A stretch of DNA of 64,000 nt from an uncultured Collinsella sp. (GTDB taxonomy: Bacteria > Actinomycetota > Coriobacteriia > Coriobacteriales > Coriobacteriaceae). Below, piece after piece: positions 24,084 to 32,640 of this stretch. The notes beneath the pieces are model-generated. The model had not been told where the DNA came from and did not search any database. It saw only the letters and a list, made by a program, of their open reading frames with translations. Made by a program: the position numbers and the translations under genes. Each line of letters starts with the position of its first letter. The first letter of the stretch is position 1. Location: positions 14,696 through 78,695 of the forward strand of contig CAUFMB010000002.1 in assembly GCA_959026535.1 (NCBI GenBank), written 5' to 3'.

Positions 24084-26597
24084 TTATAGGTAGCGGCCAG
24101 TGATGCTTGCAGAGCAGGCTGCGATGTCGCCCGGCGTGCCGGCGCAGACGATTTGCCCGCCGGCGCCACCACCGCCCGGGCCCATGTCGATCACGTAATC
24201 GGCGTTACGGATAAGGTCGAGATCGTGCTCGATCACGATAACCGTGGCGCCCTTGGCAACGAGACCGTCAAACACGTTCAGCAGCACCTGAACATCGAGC
24301 GGATGTAGTCCAATCGTGGGCTCGTCGAACACGAATACGGCATCATCCTGCACGCGGCCCATCTCGCTCGCAAGCTTAAGACGCTGTGCCTCGCCGCCCG
24401 AAAGCGCCGGCGTGGGCTCACCAAGCGTGAGATAGCCCAATCCCAGGTCGTGCAAGGTCTGCAAGCGCGTCTGAACTTTCTTGAGTCCCAGCGTGGCGTC
24501 GATAGCCTCGTCCACACTCATGTCCATGAGCTGCGGCAACGTAAGCAGGCTCCCGTCCTTGCCCTCGCGATGGATATGCGAAGCCGCGTCTGCATAACGT
24601 GATCCACGACATGCCGGGCAGACGATCTCGACGTCGGGCAAAAACTGCACGTCGAGCGATATCGAGCCCGTGCCATCGCACGTAGGGCAGCGCAAGGCGC
24701 CAGTGTTGTAGCTAAAGGCACCCGCCTTGTAGCCGGCTGCTTTGGCCTCGGACGTACGGGCGAAGGCGCGACGCAGCTCGTCATGAATGTCGGCATAAGT
24801 CGCCACTGTCGAGCGCACGTTGGCGCCGATAGGCGTAGCGTCAATCAGGTTTGCGCGGGCAATGCCTTCGGCATCGACCCAGCGCACATGTTTTGGCAGG
24901 CGCTCGCCGGCTGCCTGCGCCTTAAGCGCCGGGATGAGCGTCTCGAGCACCAACGTCGTCTTGCCCGAGCCCGAAACGCCCGTCACCGCGACAAGGCGGC
25001 CGCGCGGGATATCGGCTTCGAGCGGCTTGACGGTATGGATGGCATCGGTTGCCATGCGGATGTGGCCCTGGTCGAACATTTCGTCGTCAGTCACCTGCGG
25101 ACGCAAGCGCTTGGGGTCCGAGCGCAAAAACGGGGCGATGCGGCTGCCCTGCGATTGTTCGAGCTCGTCCACCGTGCCAGCGGCAATCACATTACCGCCG
25201 CCTGCTCCGGCAACGGGGCCCATCTCGACCAGATAGTCGGCTTCCGCCAGTACGCGCGTATCGTGGTCGACAACAACCACGGTGTTGCCGTCATCCACCA
25301 GATCGCGCATCACACCCACCAAGCCGTCGACATTGGCAGGATGCAAGCCGATCGAGGGCTCGTCCAGCACATAGAGCACGCCCGTCGATCGATTGCGCAC
25401 CACGCGAGCAAGCTGCACGCGCTGGCGCTCACCCGTGGAAAGCGTGGCACCGGCGCGATCGAGTGAAAGGTAATCGAGACCCAGGTCGACCAGACGACGG
25501 GCCGTGCTCAAAAACGAATCGCAGATATCCGTCGCCATGGGCCGCATCTCGGGCGGCAAGGATGCGGGCACCCCGCGCACCCACTCAATCGCCTCGCCCA
25601 GCGTCATGGCCGCCGCCTGCGCCAGATTGATACCGCGCACCTGGGGCTGGCGTGCCGCCTCGGAGAGACGCGTGCCGCTGCAGTCGCGGCATGGGCCCTC
25701 GCGCAAAAAGCGCGCAACGCGTTTGAGGCCCTTGTCGTCCTTAACCTTGGCGAGCGCATTCTCGACGGTATAGACGGCGTTGTAATAGGTGAAGTCGAGC
25801 GGCGTGGCGCCCTCGCCGTTTTTGGGAACGTAGAGAATGTGCTTCTTGACCGCCGGGCCGTGGAACACGATATCGCGCTCTTGAGGCGTGAGCTGGTTAA
25901 ACGGTACGTCGGTGCGTACGCCCATCTCGCCTGCCACCTGCTTCATCAGATCCCACATGAGCGTACCCCAGGGAAGCACTGCACCCTCGTTGATGGTCTT
26001 TGACTCATCGGGCACCAGGCTCGCCTCGTCCACCTCGCGCATGACACCGGTGCCACCACAGGTGGGACACGCACCGCCGCTGTTAAAGGCAAGGTCCTCG
26101 GCACTCGGCGCGTAGAACTCGCGACCGCATGCAGGGCACGTGAGCGACAGGCCCGCAGCCACGTTAAGGCTCGGCTCCACGCGCGCCCCGCAGTGCGGGC
26201 ACACGTGATGGGCGCAACGGCTAAAGAGCAGACGCAGGCTGTTGTTGAGCTCGGTCATGGTACCAAAGGTCGAGCGCACGCCCGGCACGCTGGGGCGCTG
26301 ATGCAATGCGAGGGCCGCCGGTACGTGCAATACCTCGTCCACCTGGGCGTGCTCGGCCTGCGTCAGGCGACGTCGAGTATAGGTGCTGAGTGCTTCCAAG
26401 TAGCGACGCGAGCCCTCGGCATAAAGAACCCCCAGTGCCAGCGAACTCTTGCCCGAACCCGACACGCCGGCAATACCCACGAGCTTTCCCAGCGGGATAT
26501 CAATATCGATGCCCTTAAGGTTATGGACACGCGCGCCACGCACCTCGATAGCCTGCGGGCTCATCTTCTGTTCCGTCACCTTTATCACCCTACTCAT
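24084..26597 (-). CDS. UvrA-like ABC ATPase, short form without a canonical UvrB-binding region
   Basis: This 837-residue protein has two ABC ATPase modules: GVSGSGKSSLAL (residue 43 on) with signature LSTGERQRVQLAR, and GVSGSGKTTLVL with LSGGEAQRLKLAS. Several zinc pairs are present: CPHCG and CPACG, CPTCGGTG, CRDCSGTR, CPTCDGTGS, CPACRGSR. At about 840 residues it is some 100 shorter than housekeeping UvrA, matching the class II (UvrA2/DrrC-like) group linked to tolerance of DNA-binding drugs rather than core repair; function here is inferred. The start ATG 26597 overlaps the upstream AAA ATPase stop by eight bases. Confidence 0.87.
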   Translation of the reverse strand: MSRVIKVTEQKMSPQAIEVRGARVHNLKGIDIDIPLGKLVGIAGVSGSGKSSLALGVLYAEGSRRYLEALSTYTRRRLTQAEHAQVDEVLHVPAALALHQRPSVPGVRSTFGTMTELNNSLRLLFSRCAHHVCPHCGARVEPSLNVAAGLSLTCPACGREFYAPSAEDLAFNSGGACPTCGGTGVMREVDEASLVPDESKTINEGAVLPWGTLMWDLMKQVAGEMGVRTDVPFNQLTPQERDIVFHGPAVKKHILYVPKNGEGATPLDFTYYNAVYTVENALAKVKDDKGLKRVARFLREGPCRDCSGTRLSEAARQPQVRGINLAQAAAMTLGEAIEWVRGVPASLPPEMRPMATDICDSFLSTARRLVDLGLDYLSLDRAGATLSTGERQRVQLARVVRNRSTGVLYVLDEPSIGLHPANVDGLVGVMRDLVDDGNTVVVVDHDTRVLAEADYLVEMGPVAGAGGGNVIAAGTVDELEQSQGSRIAPFLRSDPKRLRPQVTDDEMFDQGHIRMATDAIHTVKPLEADIPRGRLVAVTGVSGSGKTTLVLETLIPALKAQAAGERLPKHVRWVDAEGIARANLIDATPIGANVRSTVATYADIHDELRRAFARTSEAKAAGYKAGAFSYNTGALRCPTCDGTGSISLDVQFLPDVEIVCPACRGSRYADAASHIHREGKDGSLLTLPQLMDMSVDEAIDATLGLKKVQTRLQTLHDLGLGYLTLGEPTPALSGGEAQRLKLASEMGRVQDDAVFVFDEPTIGLHPLDVQVLLNVFDGLVAKGATVIVIEHDLDLIRNADYVIDMGPGGGGAGGQIVCAGTPGDIAACSASITGRYL

Positions 26598-27708
26598 GCC
26601 ATAAAACTCGATCGCGAATGTACTCGCCCAGCATGGGCACGGTAAACCGGACGAGACCGTATCCGGCAGCCTCGATGACGCGTTCGCGAATCAGGCTTGC
26701 GCGATATTTGCTCGCCCAACTCTGAGTACGGTCGCAGCGCTCAATGATATCCGCCATACGCGTCGGTTTACCCTCGTCAGCAGCCATGGCCTCGATAAAG
26801 AGGCGTTGCGGACTGCGCAATCCATAATACAGGGGCGCGTCGACCGCTTCGTAGAACTCGGAGACGGCATCCGCATGGCCATTCTCGACATCGCACCTTT
26901 CAATGACCTGAGAGCCACGCCGGACGGCAGAGCGCCACATGTAATAGCCCACCAGCTGAACCATATAGGGATGCCCCATGCTCTTGTGTGCCGCAAGGTC
27001 CGCCGTCTCCGCGTCAACGTAAAGACCAGCGTCTTTGACCGTCTGGATATACGAATCGCGCACCTTGGGCAAAGATATCGCCCCCAGCGTACGCTGCTGG
27101 GCACGCCGCAAAAACGTCACGCTCGGCTCTTCGAGCAGATCGTCAACCATACTGGGTAAGCCGGCAAAAACAAGCGCAAGGCCGCGCTGGTCGCTATCGG
27201 ACAAGCCCGTGGCATCCTGGTCTCCGAGCACCTGTTGATAGAGAACGGCAAGAGCCGCCAGCTCCTCGATAGACGCAGATTGAGCCTCGTCAATCGCAAA
27301 CAGTATGCCCTTGCCTGGACCGAGCTTCTTGAGGCGCTCGTTGACCAGCCCTCGTAACGTCTCGCCCTTTGCTCGCGCCGCCTCGACCGACATCCGGCCA
27401 AACGACGGCCCGAATTCCATTGACGTCACAACGGGTTTATTCGAGCGAAGCGCGTCGGCTAAGCGGTCGCATAAGCCAAGCGAAGCGGAATCGGAGATAA
27501 CCGCCCATCCGCGCTCGCTGGCTAGACGTTGCAGCTCCCGCAGGAGAACCGTTTTGCCGCAGCCGCGGTTTCCCGTAATGAGCATGAGCCTACCCGGCGC
27601 TCCGGCGCCGTTATCGAGCCCTTCCTCGAAATCTTCGACGACCGACTCGCGACCGATGAGCATCGGAGGCCGCTTGCCAGCCGTGGGCTTAAAGGGATTT
27701 GGATTCAT
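26590..27708 (-). CDS. AAA-family ATPase (AAA_16, COG1672/Orc-like)
   Basis: This 372-residue protein has RLMLITGNRGCGKTVLL (Walker A, residues 40-56), ILFAIDEAQ (Walker B) near residue 137, a sensor-like LVFAGLP, and a C-terminal winged-helix-like region after residue 290. That order resembles Orc1/Cdc6- and STAND-type AAA proteins such as COG1672. There is no evidence of replication function. Its stop overlaps the start of the UvrA-like gene, so the two proteins are coupled, possibly in one DNA-related response. Three 10-bp direct repeats lie in its leader. AGGAGG precedes the start. Confidence 0.82.
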   Translation of the reverse strand: MNPNPFKPTAGKRPPMLIGRESVVEDFEEGLDNGAGAPGRLMLITGNRGCGKTVLLRELQRLASERGWAVISDSASLGLCDRLADALRSNKPVVTSMEFGPSFGRMSVEAARAKGETLRGLVNERLKKLGPGKGILFAIDEAQSASIEELAALAVLYQQVLGDQDATGLSDSDQRGLALVFAGLPSMVDDLLEEPSVTFLRRAQQRTLGAISLPKVRDSYIQTVKDAGLYVDAETADLAAHKSMGHPYMVQLVGYYMWRSAVRRGSQVIERCDVENGHADAVSEFYEAVDAPLYYGLRSPQRLFIEAMAADEGKPTRMADIIERCDRTQSWASKYRASLIRERVIEAAGYGLVRFTVPMLGEYIRDRVLWHE

Positions 27709-27743
27709 GTCGGCCTCCTCGGATCGATAAACCCTGGTAACAG

Positions 27744-27770
27744 TTATACCAACTTATACCGAGTTATACC
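27744..27770. promoter_or_regulatory. Three 10-bp-phased direct repeats upstream of the AAA ATPase gene
   Basis: TTATACC occurs three times with exact 10-bp spacing (27744, 27754 and 27764), starting 36 bp upstream of the ATPase gene. One helical turn per repeat suggests cooperative binding on one DNA face, or overlapping minus-strand promoter elements. A candidate operator. Confidence 0.45.
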
Positions 27771-27782
27771 AATTAAATGCGG

Positions 27783-27805
27783 CAAAGAGACTGACCCTCT
27801 ATCAC
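27783..27805. repeat. Degenerate small palindromic repeat at the stop of the Tet(M)-like gene
   Basis: CAAAGAGACTGACCCTCT followed by ATCAC resembles a decayed copy of the CAAAGGGACTGTCCCTTTG element at 59402, and overlaps the stop codon at 27802-27804. Confidence 0.45.
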
Positions 27806-29805
27806 CTATGGCCGAAAAACTCGGCGTCCGCCGCTCGCCAGGGGCGGAAGGTGGCGGGATCGACCTTTACATGAGCTGCGGCGGGTACGTCGTACCATTT
27901 GACCGTGTAGCCGGCGCCGTGAGAGCAAAAGACCGAGTCGGGCGTGTTGGGCAGATCGGCCTCGGGCTCATAGGCGGCCGTCTCGATTACGCACTCGGCA
28001 TCATGGCAAGGCGCATAGCCGGCGAACTCCAGGTACAGATGCCCACGACCACTCGTGTAGGCAGCCACCTCCAGCGCGTAATCCTGCACCTCGGATGCCG
28101 GTACGCGACCCACAAGCGTCGCCCGATCGCCCGCCATCGTCGGTGGCTCGTACTCGGCACCCATGCGCGTGGCATCCGAGAGCGCCCGGCCCACGCACTC
28201 CCCCGGCACCTCAACCTCAAAGTGGTACCACGGCTCCAACAGCACCGTCGCGCCGGCCTCACGCGCCCGCATGAGCCCCTGACGAATCGCGCGGTACGTG
28301 GCCTGGCGAAAATCGCCGCCCTCGGTGTGTTTGGCATGCGCACGGCCGCCCGTGAGCGTAATGCGCACATCGGTGATGGGCGAGCCGGTCAGCACGCCCA
28401 GGTGATCGCGCTCCATGGCGTTGGTGAGTGCCAGACGCTGCCAGTTAAGATCGAGCTCGTCGGTCGAGGTCACGGTGCCAAACTGCACGCCCGAACCCGC
28501 CGGCAACGGTTCCAGGCACAGATGCACCTCGGCATAGTGGCGCAGTGGCTCAAAGTGGCCCACGCCCTCGACCGGCTGCGAAATAGTCTCCTTATAGAGA
28601 ATGCCGCCAGACTCAAACGCAACCGAAAGGCCAAAACGATCGGCCAACACCCGCTGCACGACCTCGAGCTGCACCGCCCCCATGAGCTGCAGATGTATTT
28701 GTTCAAGATGCGTGTTCCAGCTTACGCCGAGCATGGGATCTTCATCCGCCAACTCAGTCAGCGCTTTGAACACCGCGTGGACATCGTGTTCGCCCGGAAG
28801 CACCGTATAGGTGAGGACCGGAGCAATGACGGGCGCATCGCCCGCGGGCTCCGCGCCCAGGGCGTCCCCTGGGCGAACGTGCGCAAGACCCGTCACAGCA
28901 CAAATACCGCCAGCAGCAACTTCTTGGGCAAGCTCATACTTCTCGCCGTTATAGATGCGTACCTGATCGACCTTCTGTTCCCATGTCTCGGCACCGGAAC
29001 GTCCGTCAATCATCTGCTTGGCATGCAACGTGCCGCCGGTCACTTTAACCCAAGCCAAACGCTCGCCGTGATCCCCGCGGCTGACACGATAGACGCGCGC
29101 GGCAAACTCCGGGAGCCACGCCTGTTCGCGCATCAGCGCGCATATGCCATCCAGCAGCTCGTCCACGCCTTGGTCCTTGAGCGCCGAGCCGGCAAAGCAG
29201 GGAAAGAGCTTGCGCTCGGCAACCATGCGCGACAGCGTTGCGACAGAAAGCTCGCCCGCTTCAAAAAACTCCTCGAGCGCCGCCTCGTCCAACGCAGCAG
29301 CGTCCTCCTGAACGGCGCCGCCCGCCAGCAGTTCGTTGGCATCCAGGCAGCCCTCGGAAAGACGTTGCCTAAGTTGTGCCAGCAAAACATCGCGGCCGGG
29401 ATTCTCCAAATCGATTTTGTTGATGAAGATGAACGTCGGGATGTCATAGCGCGCAAGCAGGCGCCACAGGGTTTCGGTGTGCCCTTGCACGCCGTCGTTG
29501 GCGCCCACAACCAAAATCGCGTAGTCGAGTGCGCGCAGCGTGCGCTCCGCCTCGGCAGAAAAATCGACATGCCCCGGCGCATCCACGAGCATGACGTGGG
29601 TATCGCCATGGTCGAGCACGGCCTGCGACGAGAAGATCGTGATGCCGCGCTCGCGCTCGATCGCGTTAGTGTCCAGATGCGAATCGCCATCGTCCACGCG
29701 GCCGCGCTTGCGGATGCGACCCGCGTTGAACAGCATGGCCTCGGCCAGCGTGGTCTTGCCAGCATCGACATGCGCCAAGATTCCAACGACCACTTGCTTC
29801 GACAT
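27802..29805 (-). CDS. Tet(M)/EF-G-like translation-factor GTPase
   Basis: This 667-residue translational GTPase has AHVDAGKTTL (G1), DAPGHVDF (G3) and FINKIDLEN (G4), then EF-G domains II, III, IV and V. The pattern DFSAEAERTLRALDYAILVV resembles ribosomal-protection proteins such as Tet(M) and OtrA more than housekeeping EF-G. Many Coriobacteriia and Firmicutes carry such chromosomal homologues. Whether it gives tetracycline protection cannot be told from sequence, and its composition matches its neighbours, so there is no sign of recent transfer. ATG 29805 follows AGAGGAGAG; a longer frame has no support. Confidence 0.87.
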   Translation of the reverse strand: MSKQVVVGILAHVDAGKTTLAEAMLFNAGRIRKRGRVDDGDSHLDTNAIERERGITIFSSQAVLDHGDTHVMLVDAPGHVDFSAEAERTLRALDYAILVVGANDGVQGHTETLWRLLARYDIPTFIFINKIDLENPGRDVLLAQLRQRLSEGCLDANELLAGGAVQEDAAALDEAALEEFFEAGELSVATLSRMVAERKLFPCFAGSALKDQGVDELLDGICALMREQAWLPEFAARVYRVSRGDHGERLAWVKVTGGTLHAKQMIDGRSGAETWEQKVDQVRIYNGEKYELAQEVAAGGICAVTGLAHVRPGDALGAEPAGDAPVIAPVLTYTVLPGEHDVHAVFKALTELADEDPMLGVSWNTHLEQIHLQLMGAVQLEVVQRVLADRFGLSVAFESGGILYKETISQPVEGVGHFEPLRHYAEVHLCLEPLPAGSGVQFGTVTSTDELDLNWQRLALTNAMERDHLGVLTGSPITDVRITLTGGRAHAKHTEGGDFRQATYRAIRQGLMRAREAGATVLLEPWYHFEVEVPGECVGRALSDATRMGAEYEPPTMAGDRATLVGRVPASEVQDYALEVAAYTSGRGHLYLEFAGYAPCHDAECVIETAAYEPEADLPNTPDSVFCSHGAGYTVKWYDVPAAAHVKVDPATFRPWRAADAEFFGHR

Positions 29806-29992
29806 GGCTCTCCTCTTATTGCAAGCCCATCGCACGCGACAACGGGCATCCTCGTTCCACACTGGATGATACAATTTACGGGCCGGCGGGCGAAGTGGAC
29901 TCTATCCCCCGACCGAGCTCATCGCCCTGCGTTGCCGCGCGGCGATTTTCGTAGGTTCGCGCCTTGCGAAAGCCGGCTTGCAAAACAGTGCA

Positions 29993-30032
29993 GCGAACGA
30001 AAATAGCCCCACCCGGGGCCATTTTCGTTCGC
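29993..30032. terminator. Long stem-loop between the GNAT and Tet(M)-like genes
   Basis: GCGAACGAAAAT (29993-30004) pairs with ATTTTCGTTCGC (30021-30032), with an inner GCCCC/GGGGC stem. It lies 28 bp downstream of the minus-strand GNAT gene and probably ends or stabilises that message. Confidence 0.65.
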
Positions 30033-30059
30033 ACGAATTATTGATATGAGCCCTCGCTC

Positions 30060-30551
30060 TTATGCCTCGCGCAGCCAGTCAAACGCAACACGCGGCGTGC
30101 CGTCCGACACATACACGACGCCGGCACGCTCGAACCCCGCCTTAATACTCGCACCCTGCATGGGCAGGTTATCCTGATGCGTGTCGATACGCAGGTGGTT
30201 GGCGCGCTCCTTGGCAAAGGCAAACATCGCAGCCGCGATGCCGTGCGCGGTGCCATCGGACGCCACACGGTGCAGCACGGCGTACGGAGTGTCGCTGCGC
30301 CATTGACCGTCCTCAATGACGTCATAGCACTCGTCCGGACCCGGTAAAAAGGCAAACGTCGCCACCACGCGACCGTCGACTTCGCACACATAACTGCCAC
30401 CAGCGGCAATATCGGCAGCCAGTTGCTCGGCCGAAGGCGTGCCCTCGGGCCACTGCGTGGCGTTGCCATGCGCGCGCATAAAGGCGCGGGCCACGTCATA
30501 GATAGCCATGACGGCGGGAGTGTCGGTATCGAGGGTTTTTCTGATCATCAC
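30060..30551 (-). CDS. GNAT-family N-acetyltransferase
   Basis: This 163-residue protein has the GNAT fold: IRKTLDTDTPAVMAIYDVA at the N-terminus, a central beta-strand VCEVDGRVVATFAFLPGP, VLHRVASDGTAHGIAAAMFAFA (acetyl-CoA pyrophosphate loop and helix) and RIDTHQDNLPMQGASIKAGF, typical of the group. The acceptor is unknown. The start may be GTG 30551, seven bases after GAGG, or the ATG one codon later. A perfect 9-bp inverted repeat lies 20 bp upstream. Confidence 0.85.
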   Translation of the reverse strand: MMIRKTLDTDTPAVMAIYDVARAFMRAHGNATQWPEGTPSAEQLAADIAAGGSYVCEVDGRVVATFAFLPGPDECYDVIEDGQWRSDTPYAVLHRVASDGTAHGIAAAMFAFAKERANHLRIDTHQDNLPMQGASIKAGFERAGVVYVSDGTPRVAFDWLREA

Positions 30552-30569
30552 GCGGCGACCTCACGTTTA

Positions 30570-30601
30570 TTGGTATCACTTTGATTGAGCAATGATACCA
30601 A
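30570..30601. promoter_or_regulatory. Inverted repeat in the GNAT / zinc-finger protein divergent region
   Basis: TTGGTATCA (30570-30578) and TGATACCAA (30593-30601) are perfect arms 14 bp apart, between divergent genes. A candidate operator controlling one or both. Confidence 0.5.
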
Positions 30602-30625
30602 CGTTTTGAGAAGGGCACGAAGCAG

Positions 30626-30922
30626 ATGGGAAGCAAAAAGCGAGCCGCCTGGTCAAAGGCCAAAAGCGAGTTTTTAGGCGCTGCCACCGGCGGCGATATG
30701 AGCGACCTGTTTGCACGCGAGGACGAGCGCCGCGACGCCCTGGACGCCGAGCGCGATGAAGCTTGGCGCTACAAGTCGTGCGAGCGCAAAAACCGTTACG
30801 ACACGCGTGCCGAGGCCGAGGCCGTTATGGCCGACTGCGAAAACCGCGGACGCCGCGGGCTGGCCTGCTACAAATGCGAATACTGCGGCGGCTGGCACCT
30901 GACGTCGCACCCTTGGAAATAG
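30626..30922 (+). CDS. Small basic protein with a C-terminal zinc-finger-like motif
   Basis: I do not recognise a named family for this 98-residue protein. The N-terminus is rich in Lys, Arg and Ala. The C-terminal part has CERKNRYDTRAEAEAVMADC and CYKCEYCGGWHLTSHP, where Cys-x2-Cys-x2-Cys with a nearby His suggests a metal site. Similar small proteins with CxxCGxWHLT endings occur in actinobacteria and their phages. It stands alone with a start at ATG 30626 and ribosome site AGAAGGGCACGAAG about eight bases upstream. Confidence 0.6.
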   Translation: MGSKKRAAWSKAKSEFLGAATGGDMSDLFAREDERRDALDAERDEAWRYKSCERKNRYDTRAEAEAVMADCENRGRRGLACYKCEYCGGWHLTSHPWK

Positions 30923-30970
30923 GCCCCGCATCGACACGGCACCGATGGAGCGTCAACCATCGTACGCAAG

Positions 30971-31675
30971 CTACGGGCGCGGCGGCACCAAAACATCGTA
31001 GCGAACGGCCTTGCCCGCAAGCTGATAGCTCGGCTTAACGCCGGCAAGCAGTGGCCCCTTCACCGGCCGTTTGATAACGACCTTGCGCGGCCGCACCGCA
31101 AGCGCGGCTTCGACCAGCGCCTCCTCATCGGCACACGGCTGCTCCAGATGGTGCAAGAGTTGGAACTTCTTTTTAACCGCCGCGCTCTTGGTGCGCTCGG
31201 GAAACATGGGGTCCAGATACACCACGTCGGGAGCCGCGAGCTCGCCCTGCCCGATCAACTCAGCTGCATGGCGAAGGCCGGCAATACTGTCCTCGCCCGC
31301 ATGTAAGCGCATGCGTGACACGGCAGCCGCAAGCGCCGGATCATCTGCCGCGCGATCCAGGGCATCCTGAAGCAGCGCCGCGATCACGCAATCCTGCTCA
31401 TACAGATCGACGGTAAAGCCCGCGGCCGCCAGCAGCAGCGAATCCTCGCCAAATCCTGCCGTGGCGTCAATCGCCCATGGGCTCTCGATGCCTTTTGCGC
31501 GCGCAGCCTTTACCAGCAGCTCTTGCTGCAGACGGCCCTGCTTGAGCCGCGGAAGCATGCGAGTATAATCGGCACGCAGTTCCATCGTGCCGTCGGTGAG
31601 CGTGAGGCCCTCGGACGTCCCGGTCAGCTCAAGCCCCGCGGCCCGAGCAATAGAAAAGGGATCGACGACGCCCAT
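30971..31675 (-). CDS. rsmJ: 16S rRNA (guanine(1516)-N2)-methyltransferase-like protein
   Basis: This 234-residue Rossmann-fold methyltransferase has WAIDATAGFGEDSLLLAAAG (motif I, SAM binding), DLYEQD, and VVYLDPMFPERTKSAAVKKK (a catalytic DPMFP with Pro-Met-Phe-Pro) followed by VIKRPVKGP. These are RsmJ signatures. It should methylate G1516 of 16S rRNA. The N-terminal domain is short compared with E. coli RsmJ. It begins at ATG 31675. Confidence 0.87.
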   Translation of the reverse strand: MGVVDPFSIARAAGLELTGTSEGLTLTDGTMELRADYTRMLPRLKQGRLQQELLVKAARAKGIESPWAIDATAGFGEDSLLLAAAGFTVDLYEQDCVIAALLQDALDRAADDPALAAAVSRMRLHAGEDSIAGLRHAAELIGQGELAAPDVVYLDPMFPERTKSAAVKKKFQLLHHLEQPCADEEALVEAALAVRPRKVVIKRPVKGPLLAGVKPSYQLAGKAVRYDVLVPPRP

Positions 31676-31738
31676 GGGTACTCCTTAACAAGCAAAACGA
31701 ATACGCGAGCGCCGTTCATGTCGGCACCCAACCGTCCG

Positions 31739-31882
31739 CTATTGTCCCACATGCGACAGGGCCCACAGCATCCCAATGCAAAGCACCGCCATTAATCCCG
31801 TGCACACGGCAGCGATCACAGAATCACCCATGCGCCTTCCCAACGACCGCGGCTCACGCACTTGCCCTGCTCCGTACATCAT
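31739..31882 (-). CDS. Small single-span membrane protein, 47 residues
   Basis: An ORF below the usual length cut-off has a perfect AAGGAGG six bases before ATG 31882. It encodes a polar, basic N-terminus (VREPRSLGRRMG) and one hydrophobic segment, VIAAVCTGLMAVLCIGMLWA, then a short polar tail. The topology should be N-in by the positive-inside rule. No family is recognised. It lies 63 bp upstream of rsmJ on the same strand and could be cotranscribed. Confidence 0.6.
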   Translation of the reverse strand: MMYGAGQVREPRSLGRRMGDSVIAAVCTGLMAVLCIGMLWALSHVGQ

Positions 31883-32111
31883 GGCTCCTCCTTGAGACCA
31901 GCTCCTTGTTACGGCCTCATCATCTCAGCGCCGCACATGAGCTGCCATCGATTTGCCTTACAGCTGGCTTTCCTTTTTGAAAGATTGCCCCGCACAGACG
32001 AGAAGCGCTTTCTGACACACACGCCGTCACGTTGAACTACAATGTGCTTCACGATATGTGCAGCATATGGGACGCGCCAGACTGGCAGCGCCCGCATTGA
32101 AAGGACTACCT

Positions 32112-32513
32112 ATGAGCGCCGCGCGCAAGACACTCAAAATCCTTGCCCTCATCTATTTTGTTTTGGGCATCGCCAACCTCGTCACTGGAATCGCCGGCGT
32201 CGCGACCGGCGGCCTCGATTCCACGTACGGGTCGAACGCCATGCTCGCCGCGGTCGTGATTATCGCCAAGGGCCTCGTCGATCTCGCCGCGGGCGTTGCG
32301 GGCATCAAGGGTGCCAACAAGCCTTCGCAGGTAGACGGTGCGTTTAAGCTCGGTATTGTTGCCGCGGTCGCCACGCTTGCCAAGGCGGTTCTCACGCTTC
32401 CCGCGTTTGGCGGTGACGCCATCAACTATGGCGCCTTTGTCATCGTGGTCTACGACCTGTTCTTTGTTCAGCAGGCGCACGCCGTTAAGGCCGAGAACAA
32501 GGACCGCCTGTAA
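32112..32513 (+). CDS. Four-helix integral membrane protein of unknown function
   Basis: This 133-residue protein has four hydrophobic segments: ILALIYFVLGIANLVTGIAG, AAVVIIAKGLVDLAAGVAGI, LGIVAAVATLAKAVLTLPAF and YGAFVIVVYDLFFVQQAHAV. Loops are short and Gly-rich. I chose ATG 32112, after GAAAGGAC, over an upstream in-frame Met. No family is assigned. A terminator follows. Confidence 0.75.
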   Translation: MSAARKTLKILALIYFVLGIANLVTGIAGVATGGLDSTYGSNAMLAAVVIIAKGLVDLAAGVAGIKGANKPSQVDGAFKLGIVAAVATLAKAVLTLPAFGGDAINYGAFVIVVYDLFFVQQAHAVKAENKDRL

Positions 32514-32551
32514 GCGCTCGCTTCTCATAACCCCTGCAGCCAAGCAACTAA

Positions 32552-32590
32552 AAAGGGCCGATCGCGCATCTCCGCGGTCGGCCCTTTACG
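32552..32590 (+). terminator. Terminator after the four-helix membrane protein
   Basis: AAAGGGCCGA (32552-32561) pairs with TCGGCCCTTT (32578-32587). The tail is short. It lies 38 bp past the stop. Confidence 0.75.
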
Positions 32591-32603
32591 TTTGCCCAGA
32601 TAA

Positions 32604-32640
32604 AACCTACCAAAATAAACCTGTCCCTTTTTGGTAGGTT
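32604..32640. repeat. Small palindromic repeat, copy B, overlapping the rlmA stop
   Basis: AACCTACCAAAA (32604-32615) pairs with TTTTGGTAGGTT (32629-32640). The inner sequence equals copy A at 10423, but one stem pair is changed on both sides (G-C to A-T), so pairing is kept. The rlmA stop codon (32639-32641) overlaps its end. Confidence 0.8.

Noticed and set aside
27744..27770. Origin iterons beside an Orc/Cdc6-like ATPase
   Set aside because: Three short repeats with no AT-rich unwinding region, DnaA boxes or replication genes are not enough. Operator repeats are simpler.
27802..29805. Tetracycline resistance gene
   Set aside because: The protein is Tet(M)-like in fold, but the sequence is a chromosomal homologue with native composition and no mobile context. 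Resistance cannot be claimed from sequence alone.
27529..30006. Long plus-strand open frame of 825 codons
   Set aside because: It is antisense to the Tet(M)-like GTPase, has no recognisable domains and arises from high-G+C codon usage. The minus-strand gene has intact GTPase motifs.
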